Source: Rhynchopus sp. YZ270_cl-10 (taxonomy: Eukaryota > Euglenozoa > Diplonemea > Diplonemida > Diplonemidae). Taken from it: a stretch of 64,000 nt of DNA. Positions 9,957-20,486 of the stretch are shown piece after piece. Within the stretch, counting starts at the first letter, position 1. Every line of letters begins with the position of its first letter. Location of the stretch: NCBI GenBank assembly GCA_964035575.1, contig OZ037854.1:1178001-1242000 (forward strand), given 5' to 3'. The position numbers and the translations under genes are program-made. The notes beneath the pieces were generated by a model. The model saw only the letters and a list, made by a program, of their open reading frames with translations, was not told where the DNA came from and ran no database searches.

Positions 9957-10791
9957 ACAGTTCTATCCGGAATTTCACGTTACGTCTGTACCGGTGTGAT
10001 GAAAGAAAAGTCATGAAATAGACAGCCGTTCCTTTTTAAAAAGATGTGTGTGTGGTGTGTATGGGAACAAAAGGCAAGCGGGATATCCAGTGAGGGGGGA
10101 AAAAACGTCAAAAATTCCGATTCTCCTAAAATTGAAAGTGCAGCATTGCCGCAAGGTGCATTCATAAATTTTCAAAAAGTTTCTTTTTTACAATTATTTT
10201 CTATTCCTGAGACATTTGAACCAATCAGCCGCCCCCTTTTATTTTTTGTAGGTGGGTAAAATTTAATGTCATGTGAACACTACACTTTCATTAAACCTCT
10301 TCAAAAAAAAAAGACGCGGCAGGTCTCCTTTGTCTATAACTCAAAATTTCGTACAAAACGCTTTTTTCTTTCTCTTTTCCTTTTTTTCCTCTTTTTGTGT
10401 GTCATGTGTAAAACTTGTACGCTCTCTTTCCTTTGTATATTGACATAAATTGTACAAAGAAAGCAGAGTAGATTTCTTGGGGAAATAAAACGTTCAATGG
10501 ACCACATAGCTAATATGCCTATTGGGGTAATTGAGGGGGTATTATGGGGGGGGGTGAGCCAGGTGTGCATTTTTTTGAATATTTTTTGGGCTACACTGTC
10601 ACAAAAGAGGGCTTTGTATTTCAAATTACATTCGCCTTTTCCAAAAAAAGGCGACGTTTCCAAAGGACTCCACCCCCCCTGGTCCAATCCCCCCACTACA
10701 AAACATAACGTACATCTTCCCCTAACACCGATAGTTTCCCCTCCCTTGAACACCAGACCTTCCCTTTACGATGGCTTTTTTATAGATGCAC

Positions 10792-10893
10792 CGTGTAGGA
10801 CTGCATGGTGGGGGGTCCACCCCCCGGTTCATCCGATCATTGTACCAAAGATACACTGTTCATGCGAGGGGCTGTATTTCAAGCCAACTTTCT
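10792..10893 (+). repeat. Family B repeat (type copy; others listed)
   Basis: The consensus starts CAGATGTAAAGCACGAAATG, then GATGTAGGACTGCATGGTTG, a stretch of C's with CCGGTAC, CATTGTACCAAAGGTACACT, then GAGAGGGCTTTGTATTTCAA and CTCTACTTTT. GGTAC/GTACC motifs can pair. Copies: 10588-10635, 10792-10893, 12865-12906, 13571-13670, 14044-14162, 22537-22626, 26601-26660, 34204-34325, 34632-34735 and a trace at 48641-48665. All are on the + strand. The complete copies begin right after a T-rich tract ending in CAG. Confidence 0.8.
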
Positions 10894-10909
10894 GATCTTC
10901 TTAAATCTA

Positions 10910-11007
10910 CAGTGGTTAAACAAAGTTTACGCCTAAACTAAAGGCACTTTAGGCGGAATTTTTCTTAGGCGAGCACTTTTCTTGGGCGGAACTTTGTTTA
11001 ACCACTG
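10910..11007. mobile_element. 98-bp mariner-type miniature element with TA duplication
   Basis: Perfect 18-bp terminal inverted repeats CAGTGGTTAAACAAAGTT, flanked on both sides by TA (10908-10909 and 11008-11009). Ends beginning CAGT next to a TA duplication are typical of Tc1/mariner elements. The interior holds further GGCG/CGCC inverted motifs and no coding frame, so this is a non-autonomous copy. The perfect ends suggest recent movement. Confidence 0.85.
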
Positions 11008-11179
11008 TATGTCTTCAAGTGTACACCTATATCTTATTGTTGCTTTACTTTGCCGACACCAATCTATCGTTCCCCTCCCACTATTGAAATACCCATCCAT
11101 CCTACAGCAAAAACATTACACCCACTACACACTTCCTCTCAAAATACACTAACACAAGGAGACGCAAAACCACACCACA

Positions 11180-11893
11180 ATGACCACCACCCAGGACTCC
11201 ACCGATACCACCACAACACCCTTGCAAAGCGAGACCCCCCCTCCAAGACAACTTTCCCCTGCACCAGAAGATTTCCCCGAGAAAGAAGATGACTCTGAGG
11301 TTGCTGTTGTGACACCTGCAGAGGAACCCCTTGAGTCGCCTACGGTACTAACCCCTGAACAGGAGGAGGTGTTGGAGGAGGTGAAGAGACGGGTGTCGGG
11401 TATTGAGTTGCCAGAGCTCGATGAAGTGGTTGAGGCTGCCTGCGAGGTCGTGAAGACGGAGTTGTGCTCAGGGGATGCCATTTTAGAAGAATACGCTACA
11501 TTCATCTTTGACGCGGTGAAGCAGGACAACGCAGAGCGTTCTGTGCAGTGTGCGTACGCTGCCTTCTCTGAAGGCTATTCGTGTAACATCGAGCCACAGT
11601 ATGACTATTTCTCCTTCTTCGGAAGTGAGCTGTATTGGGAGGAAGTGCTTTCAAATATTCAGGTAGTGCTGCCCTCTTTGAAGCTCTCTTCGCATCATGT
11701 TGCAGACGCACAAAACAAATTTCTCGCGGAAAAGCAAATCCAAAGGGAGCACTTCATGGGGCAGTCCACAACATCAATGCAGGCCGCTGCTGGGGTGGAG
11801 GCATTAGTAGGTTGTATTACCGGGCTGATCCGGCAGGCGAATTTCGCTCCTTTATTGTACAACGATGGTGGACAGGTGAATGGAAATGTGTGA
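11180..11893 (+). CDS. Unrecognised acidic protein
   Basis: 237 residues from the ATG at 11180, which sits in the context CACAATG downstream of an A/C-rich leader. The first 70 residues are low-complexity Thr/Pro/Glu (MTTTQDSTDTTTTPLQSE). The rest looks folded and mainly helical, with an EEVLEEVKRRVSGIEL heptad-like stretch and the segment CNIEPQYDYFSFFGSELYW. No signal peptide, membrane helix or known motif is visible, and I do not recognise a family. Coding is supported by the long open frame, GC content above the flanks and the gene-like start context. A possible donor at 11876 (CAG/GTGAAT) with an acceptor at 11967 would replace the last five residues with ICDGTTLR. I prefer the unspliced form because every supported intron here begins GTAT. 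Confidence 0.65.
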   Translation: MTTTQDSTDTTTTPLQSETPPPRQLSPAPEDFPEKEDDSEVAVVTPAEEPLESPTVLTPEQEEVLEEVKRRVSGIELPELDEVVEAACEVVKTELCSGDAILEEYATFIFDAVKQDNAERSVQCAYAAFSEGYSCNIEPQYDYFSFFGSELYWEEVLSNIQVVLPSLKLSSHHVADAQNKFLAEKQIQREHFMGQSTTSMQAAAGVEALVGCITGLIRQANFAPLLYNDGGQVNGNV

Positions 11894-12311
11894 ATTGGGA
11901 GGTAGAGGGAACCCCTTTTGTATACAACAATCCATTTTTTACCCTTTTTCAATTTTTTTCACTGCAGATTTGCGACGGGACCACCCTAAGGTGAACCCAA
12001 TGGGGTTGAGGGAAAAAATATCCAAAAAGAAGGGAGTACATAGTACAAAGCCCTCTCATATTTTGCTCTGAATCGGAAGTATATGAATTTAATCTTTTTG
12101 CGTTTTTTTTTCTCTCTTTAATTTCAGGTTTTTTGGCCTAACGTTGTGTGTGGAAAGTTTTCTCTGTGTGTTGGTGCGGTGTTTTCAAGAAATAAATACC
12201 ACTATTTTGTTCAAGATGTATAATGCCAGTGCCTGCGTCTGCTGAATGGTAAGGTGGTTGCGCTTTCAACTTATCTATGAATGGCGCATTCATATTCAGC
12301 CTTTTGTATGT

Positions 12312-12419
12312 TTGGGTGATCTATGAACGGGGAGAGATTTTTTCACTAGCTCTCAGTAAGCTCTCATAAGCTCTCACAGCCTGGTACGTGTCTCACGGAG
12401 ACGATCAGAGATCACCCAA
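12312..12419 (+). mobile_element. D element, copy 1
   Basis: A 106-108 bp element with ends TTGGGTGATCTATGA and, in reverse complement, TTGGGTGATCTCTGA. Taking TGGG...CCCA as the true ends, ATGTT flanks both sides as a 5-bp target duplication. The body has repeated AGCTCTCA units and the hairpin GTCTCACGGAGAC. Related copies lie at 29551-29658 and 44182-44280, all in the same orientation. Confidence 0.8.
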
Positions 12420-12486
12420 TGTTTGAGTTTTTCTAACAGGTAAAAAAAAGACGCGTTTTGGCTAAACAGTGTGTACTACTACCCTA

Positions 12487-12590
12487 ACCCCAAGGTTAAT
12501 GGTGGCAGTATTGTGATGGGAGCCCATTGGAATCCGCAAAAATACATCAAAATACATCACTGCCATCATTACCCAAGGTGGGGGTGTCGA
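12487..12590. mobile_element. Small inverted-repeat element (H-type)
   Basis: The left arm AATGGTGGCAGTATTGTGAT and the right-arm reverse complement AATGATGGCAGTGATG are imperfect inverted repeats around a short A/T-rich loop. A related element at 22931-23042 has GTGGTGGCAGTGTTGTGATA on its left side. No coding capacity. Confidence 0.5.
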
Positions 12591-13949
12591 TTTTTAGACA
12601 CAAATACCATGCCTATTCGTCCCATTCCTCCCCTGAAAACTGGTATTTTTTTTTCGATTCGTTTTATTTCTTCTCCAAATCATTGAAATGGAAAAATTAA
12701 TGCCTTTTTTTTTTACCAAATACAATCGCATGCAGACATATTGCATCGTTGTGGGTTTAACAAGAATACAGCTATTTAAAAAAAAAAAAAATGAATCCAG
12801 TAGAGAACGTTGTGAGAAAAGGCTTGCTTCTCACTCCCCCCCTCTCGCCCCCGACTCCTTTGTCTAAAGGTACACTGTCACCGAGAGGGCTTTGTATCTC
12901 CAAAAACACATTTGTTTAAGATGACCGCATGGAAGAAGTGCAGGGCTCATCTTACCAACCTTTTTTCTGTTTTTTTTCTTTCAAGATGTTGCTTAGGATC
13001 ATCTGATAAACTTTTCATTTTTTTCCCCCCCTGACGTGCTGTTGTGTCAAAACGCTTTGGCACATATCATTGTTTTCAAAAGTTATTATTTTTTTGTTTA
13101 TCTTCTCAGTCCTGCGTCCACAATACTGTGCTCGCATCCAAAACTCCTCAGGCTGGTTAATAAGGCGTAGTCACGAGACCGGGGTTTGCATGTTTGGAAT
13201 CCGTGTGCTCAATGGTAAGATCAATTTTCCGAAATGGACAACTTTTTTGGTAGCTAACCAGCCTGTCATCCTCCTGACTCAGAAAGTTAACGAGGCTGAT
13301 ACGGCATTTCAAAAAAAAAAAAAAAAACAGGTATTTTTGTTCTTTCATCCGGGGCTAACAAACGCTTTTCTCTCTCCATTGGTTTTTCTTTTTTGAGGTG
13401 ACTAAGCACGAGAGGTTTAGGGTCATCTTATAAACTTTTCTTTTTTGCTTCAACAAACAATCTTTCCTTCTGTAACGATCAAAGAGCAGACTTTCTGACC
13501 ACGCACTGTTCTGTTGTTTTCTTTTTGTCCCTGAGATCTCCTATCCTGTTTCCCTAAATGTTTTGTTTGAGTGCATGGTTGTGTATCCACCCCCCGGTAC
13601 AGCCGGTTATGTACCAAGGTACACTGTTCGCGAGAGGGCTTTGTATTTCAACTCTACTTTTGTTTCATTGGGTAGAGAAGGATCTGCGTCTACCTTTGAA
13701 ATTCATTTTTAGCCTTCGGGCAACCTTTGTGTACCCCGTCTTGGATGGGGTGATTGCCGATGCTACAAAAAAAAAAAAAAGTGTCATTTTTTTAAGGTGA
13801 CTAAGCACGTAAGTAATCTAATCAGACTAAGCACGAGAGGCTTAGGATCATCTTATAAACTTTTCTTTTTTTTTTTAAATCGAGTGTCCTGAACACACTT
13901 AACCAACGTTAATATGCTATGTGAATCGTATCATCTTATGATTAGCATG

Positions 13950-14191
13950 TACCGGAAAACGTATTTATTCTGGGACATAAAAATGTCCCAATTTTGAGAT
14001 TCAGTCCTTTGAATTACCCAAAAAATGTCCCAGTTTTGTTTCAGATGTATACCACGAAACGGATGTAGGGCTGCATGGTTGAGGTTCAACCCCCGGTACG
14101 GTCATTGTACCAAAGGTACACTGTCAACGAGCGGGTTGTTGTATTTTTCAAGGCAACTTTGTTTCGTCCCAGAATAAATACGTTTACGGTA
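13950..14191. mobile_element. TA-flanked TIR element with a family B copy inside
   Basis: The ends are inverted copies sharing CGTATTTATTCTGGGAC (13960-13976, and the reverse complement at 14166-14182), with outer TACCG/CGGTA. A TA target duplication is possible. The interior repeats AATGTCCCA. A complete family B copy (14044-14162) fills most of the right half and begins just after TTTCAG, so B probably inserted into the older TIR element. Confidence 0.65.
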
Positions 14192-14564
14192 AGGTCATTG
14201 TACAGACGTGGCTCTTTAAAACAAAACAGACCCCCAACTTAATATTTCTCTTCCTAAACCCTCCCCTTTGGTTTATATTGCCAGGATGGTACTCTTGTAC
14301 TACCTACAAACGGCCTTCACGCGCGAGCTTTTGGGAAAATAGTGAAATAAGTGAAATAAAAGTTGCTCATTTGCGTTGAGGACCTGCCGTCTATACCTTC
14401 TGCAGTACAAAAAGGCTTCGGGCCAACTTTGAGTACAGAACTTTGTTCCATTTTTTTTTGGGGGTCGAAGTGATTGTCGACACAACAATAGGTGGCTCAG
14501 CAAAACGGCGTAGGATCGTTGATGCGCTTTGTGTTTTCATATGTGTGCATATGTGAGGTTCTTA

Positions 14565-14775
14565 CAGTAGTAGGACAAGAAACTTGGCGACCAAAAAAAA
14601 ATTGGCGGATTTTGGGGTTTTTCTTGCAATTGGATACTTTTTTGGTCGCCAATAATATTTGTCATAGCTGTGTAACTTAAGTGACCTAAGTTATCTATTT
14701 AAAAAACAAACAGCTTAAGTCACTGAAGTTACTTAGGTCATTAGGTCATCACTTTTTGTCCCCTTTGTCCTACTG
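14565..14775. mobile_element. 211-bp mariner-type foldback element
   Basis: Ends CAGTAGTAGGACAAG and, in reverse complement, CAGTAGGACAAAG, next to TA on both sides (14563-14564 and 14776-14777). Inside are a stem TTGGCGACCAAAA / TTTTGGTCGCCAA and a set of AAGTGACCTAAGTTA-type inverted motifs. No open frame of note. Ends and TA duplication fit Tc1/mariner. Confidence 0.75.
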
Positions 14776-15612
14776 TAATATTTTTGCCATAGAAGCTAAT
14801 AGAAGCACATAAATAAGCGAACGCAATGTCCTTTTTTTTGTGGATTATTGTATGATACTGTCATGTTTCGCGGGACAAGCGTCCCGTATTATTCAGAGTG
14901 TATATGCAAGCAAAAGCAAAAATGCTTTAATGCTCGCCCGTAAAACGACTGTTTTTGTTTAATCCCTCGAAAAGAAGAGAAAGAGAAGAAAGAAAAACAA
15001 CGTGGTCTTTCTAGTGACCGCTGCATATCACACACAGGTGTGATGACATACGCGCATAATTATCAATTTTTCCACAACGTGAAAAAAGAGACCAGTTGGA
15101 GAAATTTTACTGTCTCGCTTTTTTTGCTATAGCGCCTAAATAATGAAATTTAAAATAGAAATAATACAAACCTGTTGAAAGGCGGGTGTTTTCACAAACA
15201 CGTTTTGTTGTTTTTTTTTTTTTTCCAATTGCCTGTTTTTTTTTCCCTCAGAAGAGGAAACACTTTTGAATGATTGTTTTTTGTCTGCATATTGGTACTC
15301 AGGTAGCGACGTACGGCTATATTTGCATTTCACTTATCTTTCAAAATTGTCCTGACCTCTCTTTTTTTTTTGGTGTTGCAACGTTGCTTTGGTTCTTAAT
15401 GAGGGTCACGAAACGCGGAGCTTTCGGAAACAAAACTCTTTTTCTTGCATTGCATGCACCCACTGTCTCATCCCTCGAGGTACCCCTACCCTCACTTCTT
15501 GGTGCGGTGCACTACCTTGCCCTACCCACGCACCGTCTCCCTTCCTCCCACAAAAAGCCATCCCCCGTGTCGCAGACAACTTGTTATTCACAACAACAAA
15601 CAACAAACAACC

Positions 15613-16716
15613 ATGGGCAAAGCACTGCTGTGTCTCGCGCTGTGCGCATCCTCCGCAGCTGCAGGCGGGATCCTGAACGGGAACTTTGAAAACGGGATGG
15701 CGCACTGGACTGGAAACGGTGTGTCGTTCGACTTCCAGCCAACATTTGGCGACAACCCGACCGCACGCAACAGGGGTCAGCCCAGCAACCACGAGGGCGA
15801 CTACTGGATTGGGACGTGGGAGAAGTACGACGGGATCACCCCTGGGCAGAACCCCGGTGACGGCCGTGGTGACGACAAGACTGGGTTCGCTGTGAGCGAC
15901 AACTTCGTCCTTGACAAGCCGGTGCTGAAGTTCCTGATTGGCGGTGGTTGCAACATTGCGCAGGTCGGGCTGTCTGTGCACCTTGTCTCGAACGACGCGA
16001 ACATTGGCGCAAAGACAGGTAACTGCCACGAGACGATGTCGTACAAATCGATCGACCTCACGGCCCACGTTGGGCAGGAGGTGTACGTGAAGCTGTACGA
16101 CTTTGGAACTGGTGGATGGGGACATATCAACGCTGACGACATCAAGACTGTGTGGGACGCACAGGAGACGTGCCCTGCGTCGGGTGTGGTCGTGTCTGTG
16201 GGAGGTGCCCCGGTTGCAGGCGTGCCCGTGTCGGCAGCGGCGCTGAACGAAGTGGTGGCGGGACCTGTCTTCAGCCTCTCGGTGCTGCCGCCCCCGATGC
16301 GCGACGGTGCGTTCCACTTTGCGAACAGCTTGGTGCCTGCCACAACCGACATCGAGCTGTCGTGCTGCGGCTCCGCGACCGCATGCGAGTTCTACGTTGT
16401 GTCGTACAACTGTGGCGACTGCATGTCAAGCGGCATGAACGGTGGCTTCCCCACTGTGCTCCCGACTGCAGGCTTCGACGCAGGCAGCTGCTCCCCGTGG
16501 TTCACCGTGAACGGCGCTGGACCTGTGGAACACCCGATGGTTGTGCACCACAAGCAGGTTGCGGCAGGTGACTCGGTGACCGTGACGACCAACAAGGAGG
16601 CCCTCTTCTTCGCAGTGTTTGGCGACAACAAGGCCCTCGGAGGGCCGTGGTGCAGGCGTGCAGCTGGCCCGGCTGTGGGCAACTCCTGCAGCGCACAGTG
16701 CGCTGACCTTCAGTAG
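15613..16716 (+). CDS. Secreted protein with GH32-associated lectin-like domain
   Basis: 367 residues from ATG 15613 (context ACAACCATGG). Residues 1-19 (MGKALLCLALCASSAAAGG) form a signal peptide. The first half resembles the beta-sandwich module found beside GH32 fructan hydrolases: ILNGNFENGMAHWTG at the start, then DNFVLDKPVLKFLIGGGCN, VGLSVHLVSND, VGQEVYVKLYDFGTGGWGHI and NADDIKTV. The catalytic five-bladed propeller of GH32 is not present, so binding of a carbohydrate is more likely than hydrolysis. The second half (about 205-367) is Cys-rich (LSCCGSATACEFYVVSYNCG, then GPWCRRAAG) and not recognised. There is no membrane segment or obvious lipid anchor. Codons ending in G or C dominate, more than in neighbours, which may mean high expression. 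Ligand and location beyond secretion are inference. Confidence 0.75.
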   Translation: MGKALLCLALCASSAAAGGILNGNFENGMAHWTGNGVSFDFQPTFGDNPTARNRGQPSNHEGDYWIGTWEKYDGITPGQNPGDGRGDDKTGFAVSDNFVLDKPVLKFLIGGGCNIAQVGLSVHLVSNDANIGAKTGNCHETMSYKSIDLTAHVGQEVYVKLYDFGTGGWGHINADDIKTVWDAQETCPASGVVVSVGGAPVAGVPVSAAALNEVVAGPVFSLSVLPPPMRDGAFHFANSLVPATTDIELSCCGSATACEFYVVSYNCGDCMSSGMNGGFPTVLPTAGFDAGSCSPWFTVNGAGPVEHPMVVHHKQVAAGDSVTVTTNKEALFFAVFGDNKALGGPWCRRAAGPAVGNSCSAQCADLQ

Positions 16717-17741
16717 AAGAAGCATGAAATATGAGTGGTGACTTTTCGTTTTTTTGCACACCAAAAAAATGACACCACAAATGTTTCACATGTACATTAT
16801 TTTTATGATCTCTTTTTTTATTTTATTTTTGAAACTTTTGTCCTTTTATGTGTTGTGAAGCCAAAACGATGCCACTTCGTCTCGTTCTTTGCTACCATAC
16901 AATGTTTGAAACACTGCGTCTCTCACTCATCCGTAGCAGAAGCTAGTTGGCGATGACTATAGTTTGGTGATACACACACGGTTACTGACTGGTAACACAT
17001 CGGTGAAACACAAAGGGAACACGTGCCACTGTTGCCTTGATGCTTGAACCAGAGAAGTACAATATAGTAGAAGTCTTCCACCAAACAGAAAGAGTTCCTC
17101 GTCGTAAAGATAAGGATTAGCAGCATTTTCTGTGGACTCTCTACACAAACGTTTTCGATTTCTATGTTTTTTTCTGTGTGATTTTTTTTCTGTGTAGACT
17201 CGTGTTGCATTTCCCCCCTCTGACTGTTTCATGTTACATTTCGAGAGACAACACAAACAATGTGGTTACTCATTATTCATTTGGCCTCATGCAAACTGAA
17301 ACAAGACCAAAAAACAATTGAAGACAAATACACCCCCCCCCCCCCCTATTGTATTCCTATCTGCTCACAAACGTTCCTTTCCACCATTGAAAACAACCAC
17401 CTTTTGCATGGACACGCAATTTCCTATCAGCTTTCTCTCTTTTCCGTCGTGACACACTTTTTCTCGCTACATTATCCAAACTATCTACGGTCGCTCAGTT
17501 GTCGCTTGGTCACTCTCCTATTCTCACCCCATCTAGCTGCGCTCCCCGTTGAAACCTTCTGGGGTTGTACCAGGCCTCTTTCACTACAGCTGGTGAACCA
17601 TTTTGTGGTCGCTTTGTAAAGCCTTTTCGTATCTTTTGAATTCTCAATATAAGTCGCCAAAATTTACCAAAAATTCCCCCATTTTTCAGGGTAGTACCCG
17701 CAAGGTTAGGCCTCTCCTCAGACCACCCCATCTCCCCCAAT
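16717..17741. other. Intergenic, no clear feature
   Basis: A/T-rich at first, becoming strongly pyrimidine-rich towards the next gene, with a run of 14 C's at 17333-17346. None of the listed repeat families was found. An acceptor for the gene at 17742 may be the CAG near 17690. Confidence 0.5.
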
Positions 17742-19898
17742 ATGCTCCCATCAGTTGTCTGCGTTGTGTTGCTGCTGCACATCGCTTGCGCAACGGAGGC
17801 ACCAGATAGAGCGAGACCACCTTTGTCACCCCGATCTGACCCCTCTGCTGTGACTGTCGTGTGGAGCCTGCCGCATCATGTAGGGAAGACCGAATTGCAT
17901 TGCGAAGACGTACGCCGAGGTGTAGTGCTGGATCTTCGCATGGAGAATGCAGGCAGTGTGGGTGTGTCCTTTGTGTCCAATCCGGAGCCGTCTGCTATTT
18001 CAGTGAAACAGGCAGGTGTGCCTTCTGTCGCTGTTCCTAAGGTTGGCGGTGCACAGCACGGCATTCAATGGGTGACAGAGCATTTCGCGGAAAGTGCCTA
18101 TCTCCATTACGCAAGACAGAGTGCGGGAACAGCGCGCATCACGATTGGTCCGGTTGCGGAGTATTTCTTGGTGCGTGCGGAGACGTTGGCGATTCATGTG
18201 AACATATCGATATTGACGGCGTCGTCTGCCCCTTCCTCGCTAAGAAGGGGTGCATCTGACAATTCCAATGTGAACTCCACAGAAATCCTCCTCTTCATCA
18301 ACCCCGACATCGACAGGGTCTCAGAAATGCACGGTACTATCTCATCGATCGCTGGGGCTGCGCAGGTTGCATCTCTTACTCTTCTCTCTGGCGCTGCTGT
18401 GGCACATGCACAACAACTCCATCTGTACGCAGTGGATACATGCTTCAATGCGAATACCGATCTAGGACGTGCCCTGCACCCCCTTGGTGTGTTTCCTGCA
18501 TTTCAAGAGGTGGATGGCAGTCGTTGTCTTGGGTTGGTTCTGGGCAATGCGGTGCTTTGCGTCGCCGTCCTTGCTGTACACTATGCACTCTGCCGGGCCG
18601 CGCCACACATCGAAGCGAACCCCTTCAAACGTTGTGCAACCTCAATCGCCCAACGCTTCCCCGGGGTCCCCCTCTTCGTTGCGCTCTTTGCGTACCAAGG
18701 CACTGCGCTTTGTTCTGTGCGGCTCGCTGTCTACCCTATGAAAGCCTCGCACTGTATTATTGGCCTTGCTTTTTGTGTATTTCTCATAGCCGGTCCGGTG
18801 TGGTTGGCACGGACATTGCGTGCTGCGGTGCCTCGTCTGGCGTTGTACCATATAGAGTCGGGGGGTAGTGTTGAAGGGTCGTTCTTTCTTGGGGAGGGAA
18901 GCTGGGTGTCGACCAGCCGAATGGAGTTCGCTCGGAGATGGTCGGTTGTGCTGAGGCCGTATACAGAGCAGCGGTGTTGTGCGGTGGTGTTTGAGTGTCT
19001 TCAGATGTTTTTGGTGGGGTGCATCCTCGCTACAGACCAGGCATCTTCATCGTACCAAGGCTGCGGGGTGGCCCGCCTTCTTTGCGCCTTCGTCCACGCC
19101 GCGGGGATCGCATTTCTGTGCAGACACACTCCATTCACCCGAGCCCGCGATACCTACACCGAAGGCCTCCGCTTGCTTTTACAGAGTGCCTCCTTACTGT
19201 TTATGGCTATCTCCTATTTTGAGGAGGATCCGAGCTCTGCTGTGATGTCTGCCGCTTCTCGAGGGTTGATGTGCGCTGCTGTGGTGCTACTCCTTAAGGT
19301 CCTTCTTGATGGCATATGCTTTATGTATATCTATGCGGTTAATTGCAATGAGGTTCCCCTTGACGGAGCTACCCACTGTGATACCAGATCACTTCTATCA
19401 GACAACTACGAGGCACGTAGACAACAGGACACACAAAAGAACCTTCCGCTCAAGCAATACGACGACAATGTCTCCTCCCACCTCCCAACCTCCCCTCTCA
19501 GCGATCTGGAAAACATCCCCCCAGGGTACACCCCCGCCTCGCAGATCCTGGGAGGCGATAACGAGGCGGAAGAGCCTCCCCCAGGGGTCTCCATATCGCG
19601 TGGCTCAAGCGTTCGTCGTGGGAGTTTGACGCTTTCTGAACAGTCTGCAGTACCATGTCTGCAAGGAAGACCTCTGGCATTAGACCCATTATTATGCCTG
19701 CAAGGTGGGTATGGGGGAGGTGGAGGGCTGTCACCATGTATAGTCTCCCCGTTGTCGCCGGATATACAGATTCCGACATTGGATTTGAGTGGGGTGCGGA
19801 CGTTTGCAAGTTTGGTGTCAGGAGCGGAGGGGGGTGAAGGAGAAAGAGGCGAAGACGAATTTCAGCAAAGGCGCACCGTGAGTGTAACGTCGGTTTGA
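17742..19898 (+). CDS. Polytopic membrane protein with signal peptide and ectodomain
   Basis: 718 residues. A signal peptide (MLPSVVCVVLLLHIACATEA) leads to an ectodomain of about 235 residues with several Cys and NxS/T sites. Then come several hydrophobic helices, for example LGLVLGNAVLCVAVLAVHYA, VPLFVALFAYQGTALCSV, CIIGLAFCVFLIAGPVWLA, VVFECLQMFLVGCILATD, VARLLCAFVHAAGIAFLC, LLLQSASLLFMAISYF and LMCAAVVLLLKVLLDGICFM. A cytoplasmic tail of about 170 residues, rich in Ser, Pro and acidic residues, ends the protein. The plan (signal peptide, luminal domain, 7-8 helices, long tail) recalls fungal TRP-like/flavin-carrier proteins, but I see no diagnostic motif and do not assign the family. A receptor or channel at the surface or in an endomembrane is a guess. 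Unspliced; stop TGA at 19896. Confidence 0.7.
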   Translation: MLPSVVCVVLLLHIACATEAPDRARPPLSPRSDPSAVTVVWSLPHHVGKTELHCEDVRRGVVLDLRMENAGSVGVSFVSNPEPSAISVKQAGVPSVAVPKVGGAQHGIQWVTEHFAESAYLHYARQSAGTARITIGPVAEYFLVRAETLAIHVNISILTASSAPSSLRRGASDNSNVNSTEILLFINPDIDRVSEMHGTISSIAGAAQVASLTLLSGAAVAHAQQLHLYAVDTCFNANTDLGRALHPLGVFPAFQEVDGSRCLGLVLGNAVLCVAVLAVHYALCRAAPHIEANPFKRCATSIAQRFPGVPLFVALFAYQGTALCSVRLAVYPMKASHCIIGLAFCVFLIAGPVWLARTLRAAVPRLALYHIESGGSVEGSFFLGEGSWVSTSRMEFARRWSVVLRPYTEQRCCAVVFECLQMFLVGCILATDQASSSYQGCGVARLLCAFVHAAGIAFLCRHTPFTRARDTYTEGLRLLLQSASLLFMAISYFEEDPSSAVMSAASRGLMCAAVVLLLKVLLDGICFMYIYAVNCNEVPLDGATHCDTRSLLSDNYEARRQQDTQKNLPLKQYDDNVSSHLPTSPLSDLENIPPGYTPASQILGGDNEAEEPPPGVSISRGSSVRRGSLTLSEQSAVPCLQGRPLALDPLLCLQGGYGGGGGLSPCIVSPLSPDIQIPTLDLSGVRTFASLVSGAEGGEGERGEDEFQQRRTVSVTSV

Positions 19899-20486
19899 GA
19901 AAGTTTGAGGAAATGTTACCATTTTTTTTTTTTCGTGTTCAGTTGACGTTTGTTTTATTGTAGAGGAAGACCTAAGAAAGGGTGATTTTTTTGTGTCTTC
20001 GAGAACTGAGGGGCCATCAGTTTTCTCTTATTACAAATGACTGAACTCTTTTTCGATACCACGTTTTGGTCAAAAATGTGTGTGGTGGTTCCTTCGTATG
20101 GCTTACGTCATGCATAAGGAAAATATTAGGGGGAAAAAACGCTTTTCGGTTTGTCAACCTTTTCAAAATCGTCGAAAAAGGTGGCATGATGGTTGCAAAA
20201 AAAAAGGGGGAAAACGAAGTTTTCATGCCTTTCTGGGTTTGAGACTTTGTGTTTTTTTTATGAGAGGGGATGAGATATTTGCCGCATTTGTACAGTACTT
20301 TGGTTTTTATTTTTTACATATTTTTGCAAAGATGTGGATTCCGTGCCCGCGCCGCGTTCCGAAAGATTCCCCCTCCCCCCTCCCCTCCCCTCCCCTTCTT
20401 CACTCTTTCAGATCCATCCTGCATCATTTCCTCTTAATTTATATTCCTTCTCACCTTCCCTTCAGAACAAACCCACACAGTACACA
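19899..20486. other. Intergenic, no repeat family found
   Basis: A/T-rich for about 400 bp, then a C/T tract (20369-20460) directly before the next gene, probably its trans-splice acceptor region. The open frame extending upstream from 20487 to 20334 runs through this tract and is likely not translated. Confidence 0.5.

Larger units (their letters stand above)
9957..11179. other. Intergenic, repeats only
   Basis: Contains two family B copies (10588-10635 partial, 10792-10893) and a mariner-type miniature element (10910-11007). No gene seen. The last 150 bp is A/C-rich and pyrimidine-rich, likely leader and acceptor of the next gene. Confidence 0.7.
11894..15612. other. Long repeat-dense intergenic region
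   Basis: No gene seen in 3.7 kb. Contents in order: family E (12226-12272), D element (12312-12419), an inverted-repeat element (12487-12590), B (12865-12906), A (12985-13020, 13397-13446), B (13571-13670), A (13796-13877), a TIR element holding a nested B copy (13950-14191), a mariner-type element (14565-14775), then A/T-rich sequence to the pyrimidine-rich leader of the gene at 15613. Confidence 0.7.

Noticed and set aside
11876-11967. Intron in the acidic protein gene (CAG/GTGAAT to TGCAG)
   Set aside because: Possible, but the donor differs from every supported intron and splicing would only swap five residues for eight.
12040-12065. Antisense family B copy (ACAAAGCCCTCTC)
   Set aside because: Only 13 bases match and the rest of the repeat is absent.
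12312-12419. D element as a self-cleaving ribozyme
   Set aside because: The hammerhead core motifs (CTGATGA, GAAA) are missing and I could not fit another known class; TIRs and target duplications explain it better.
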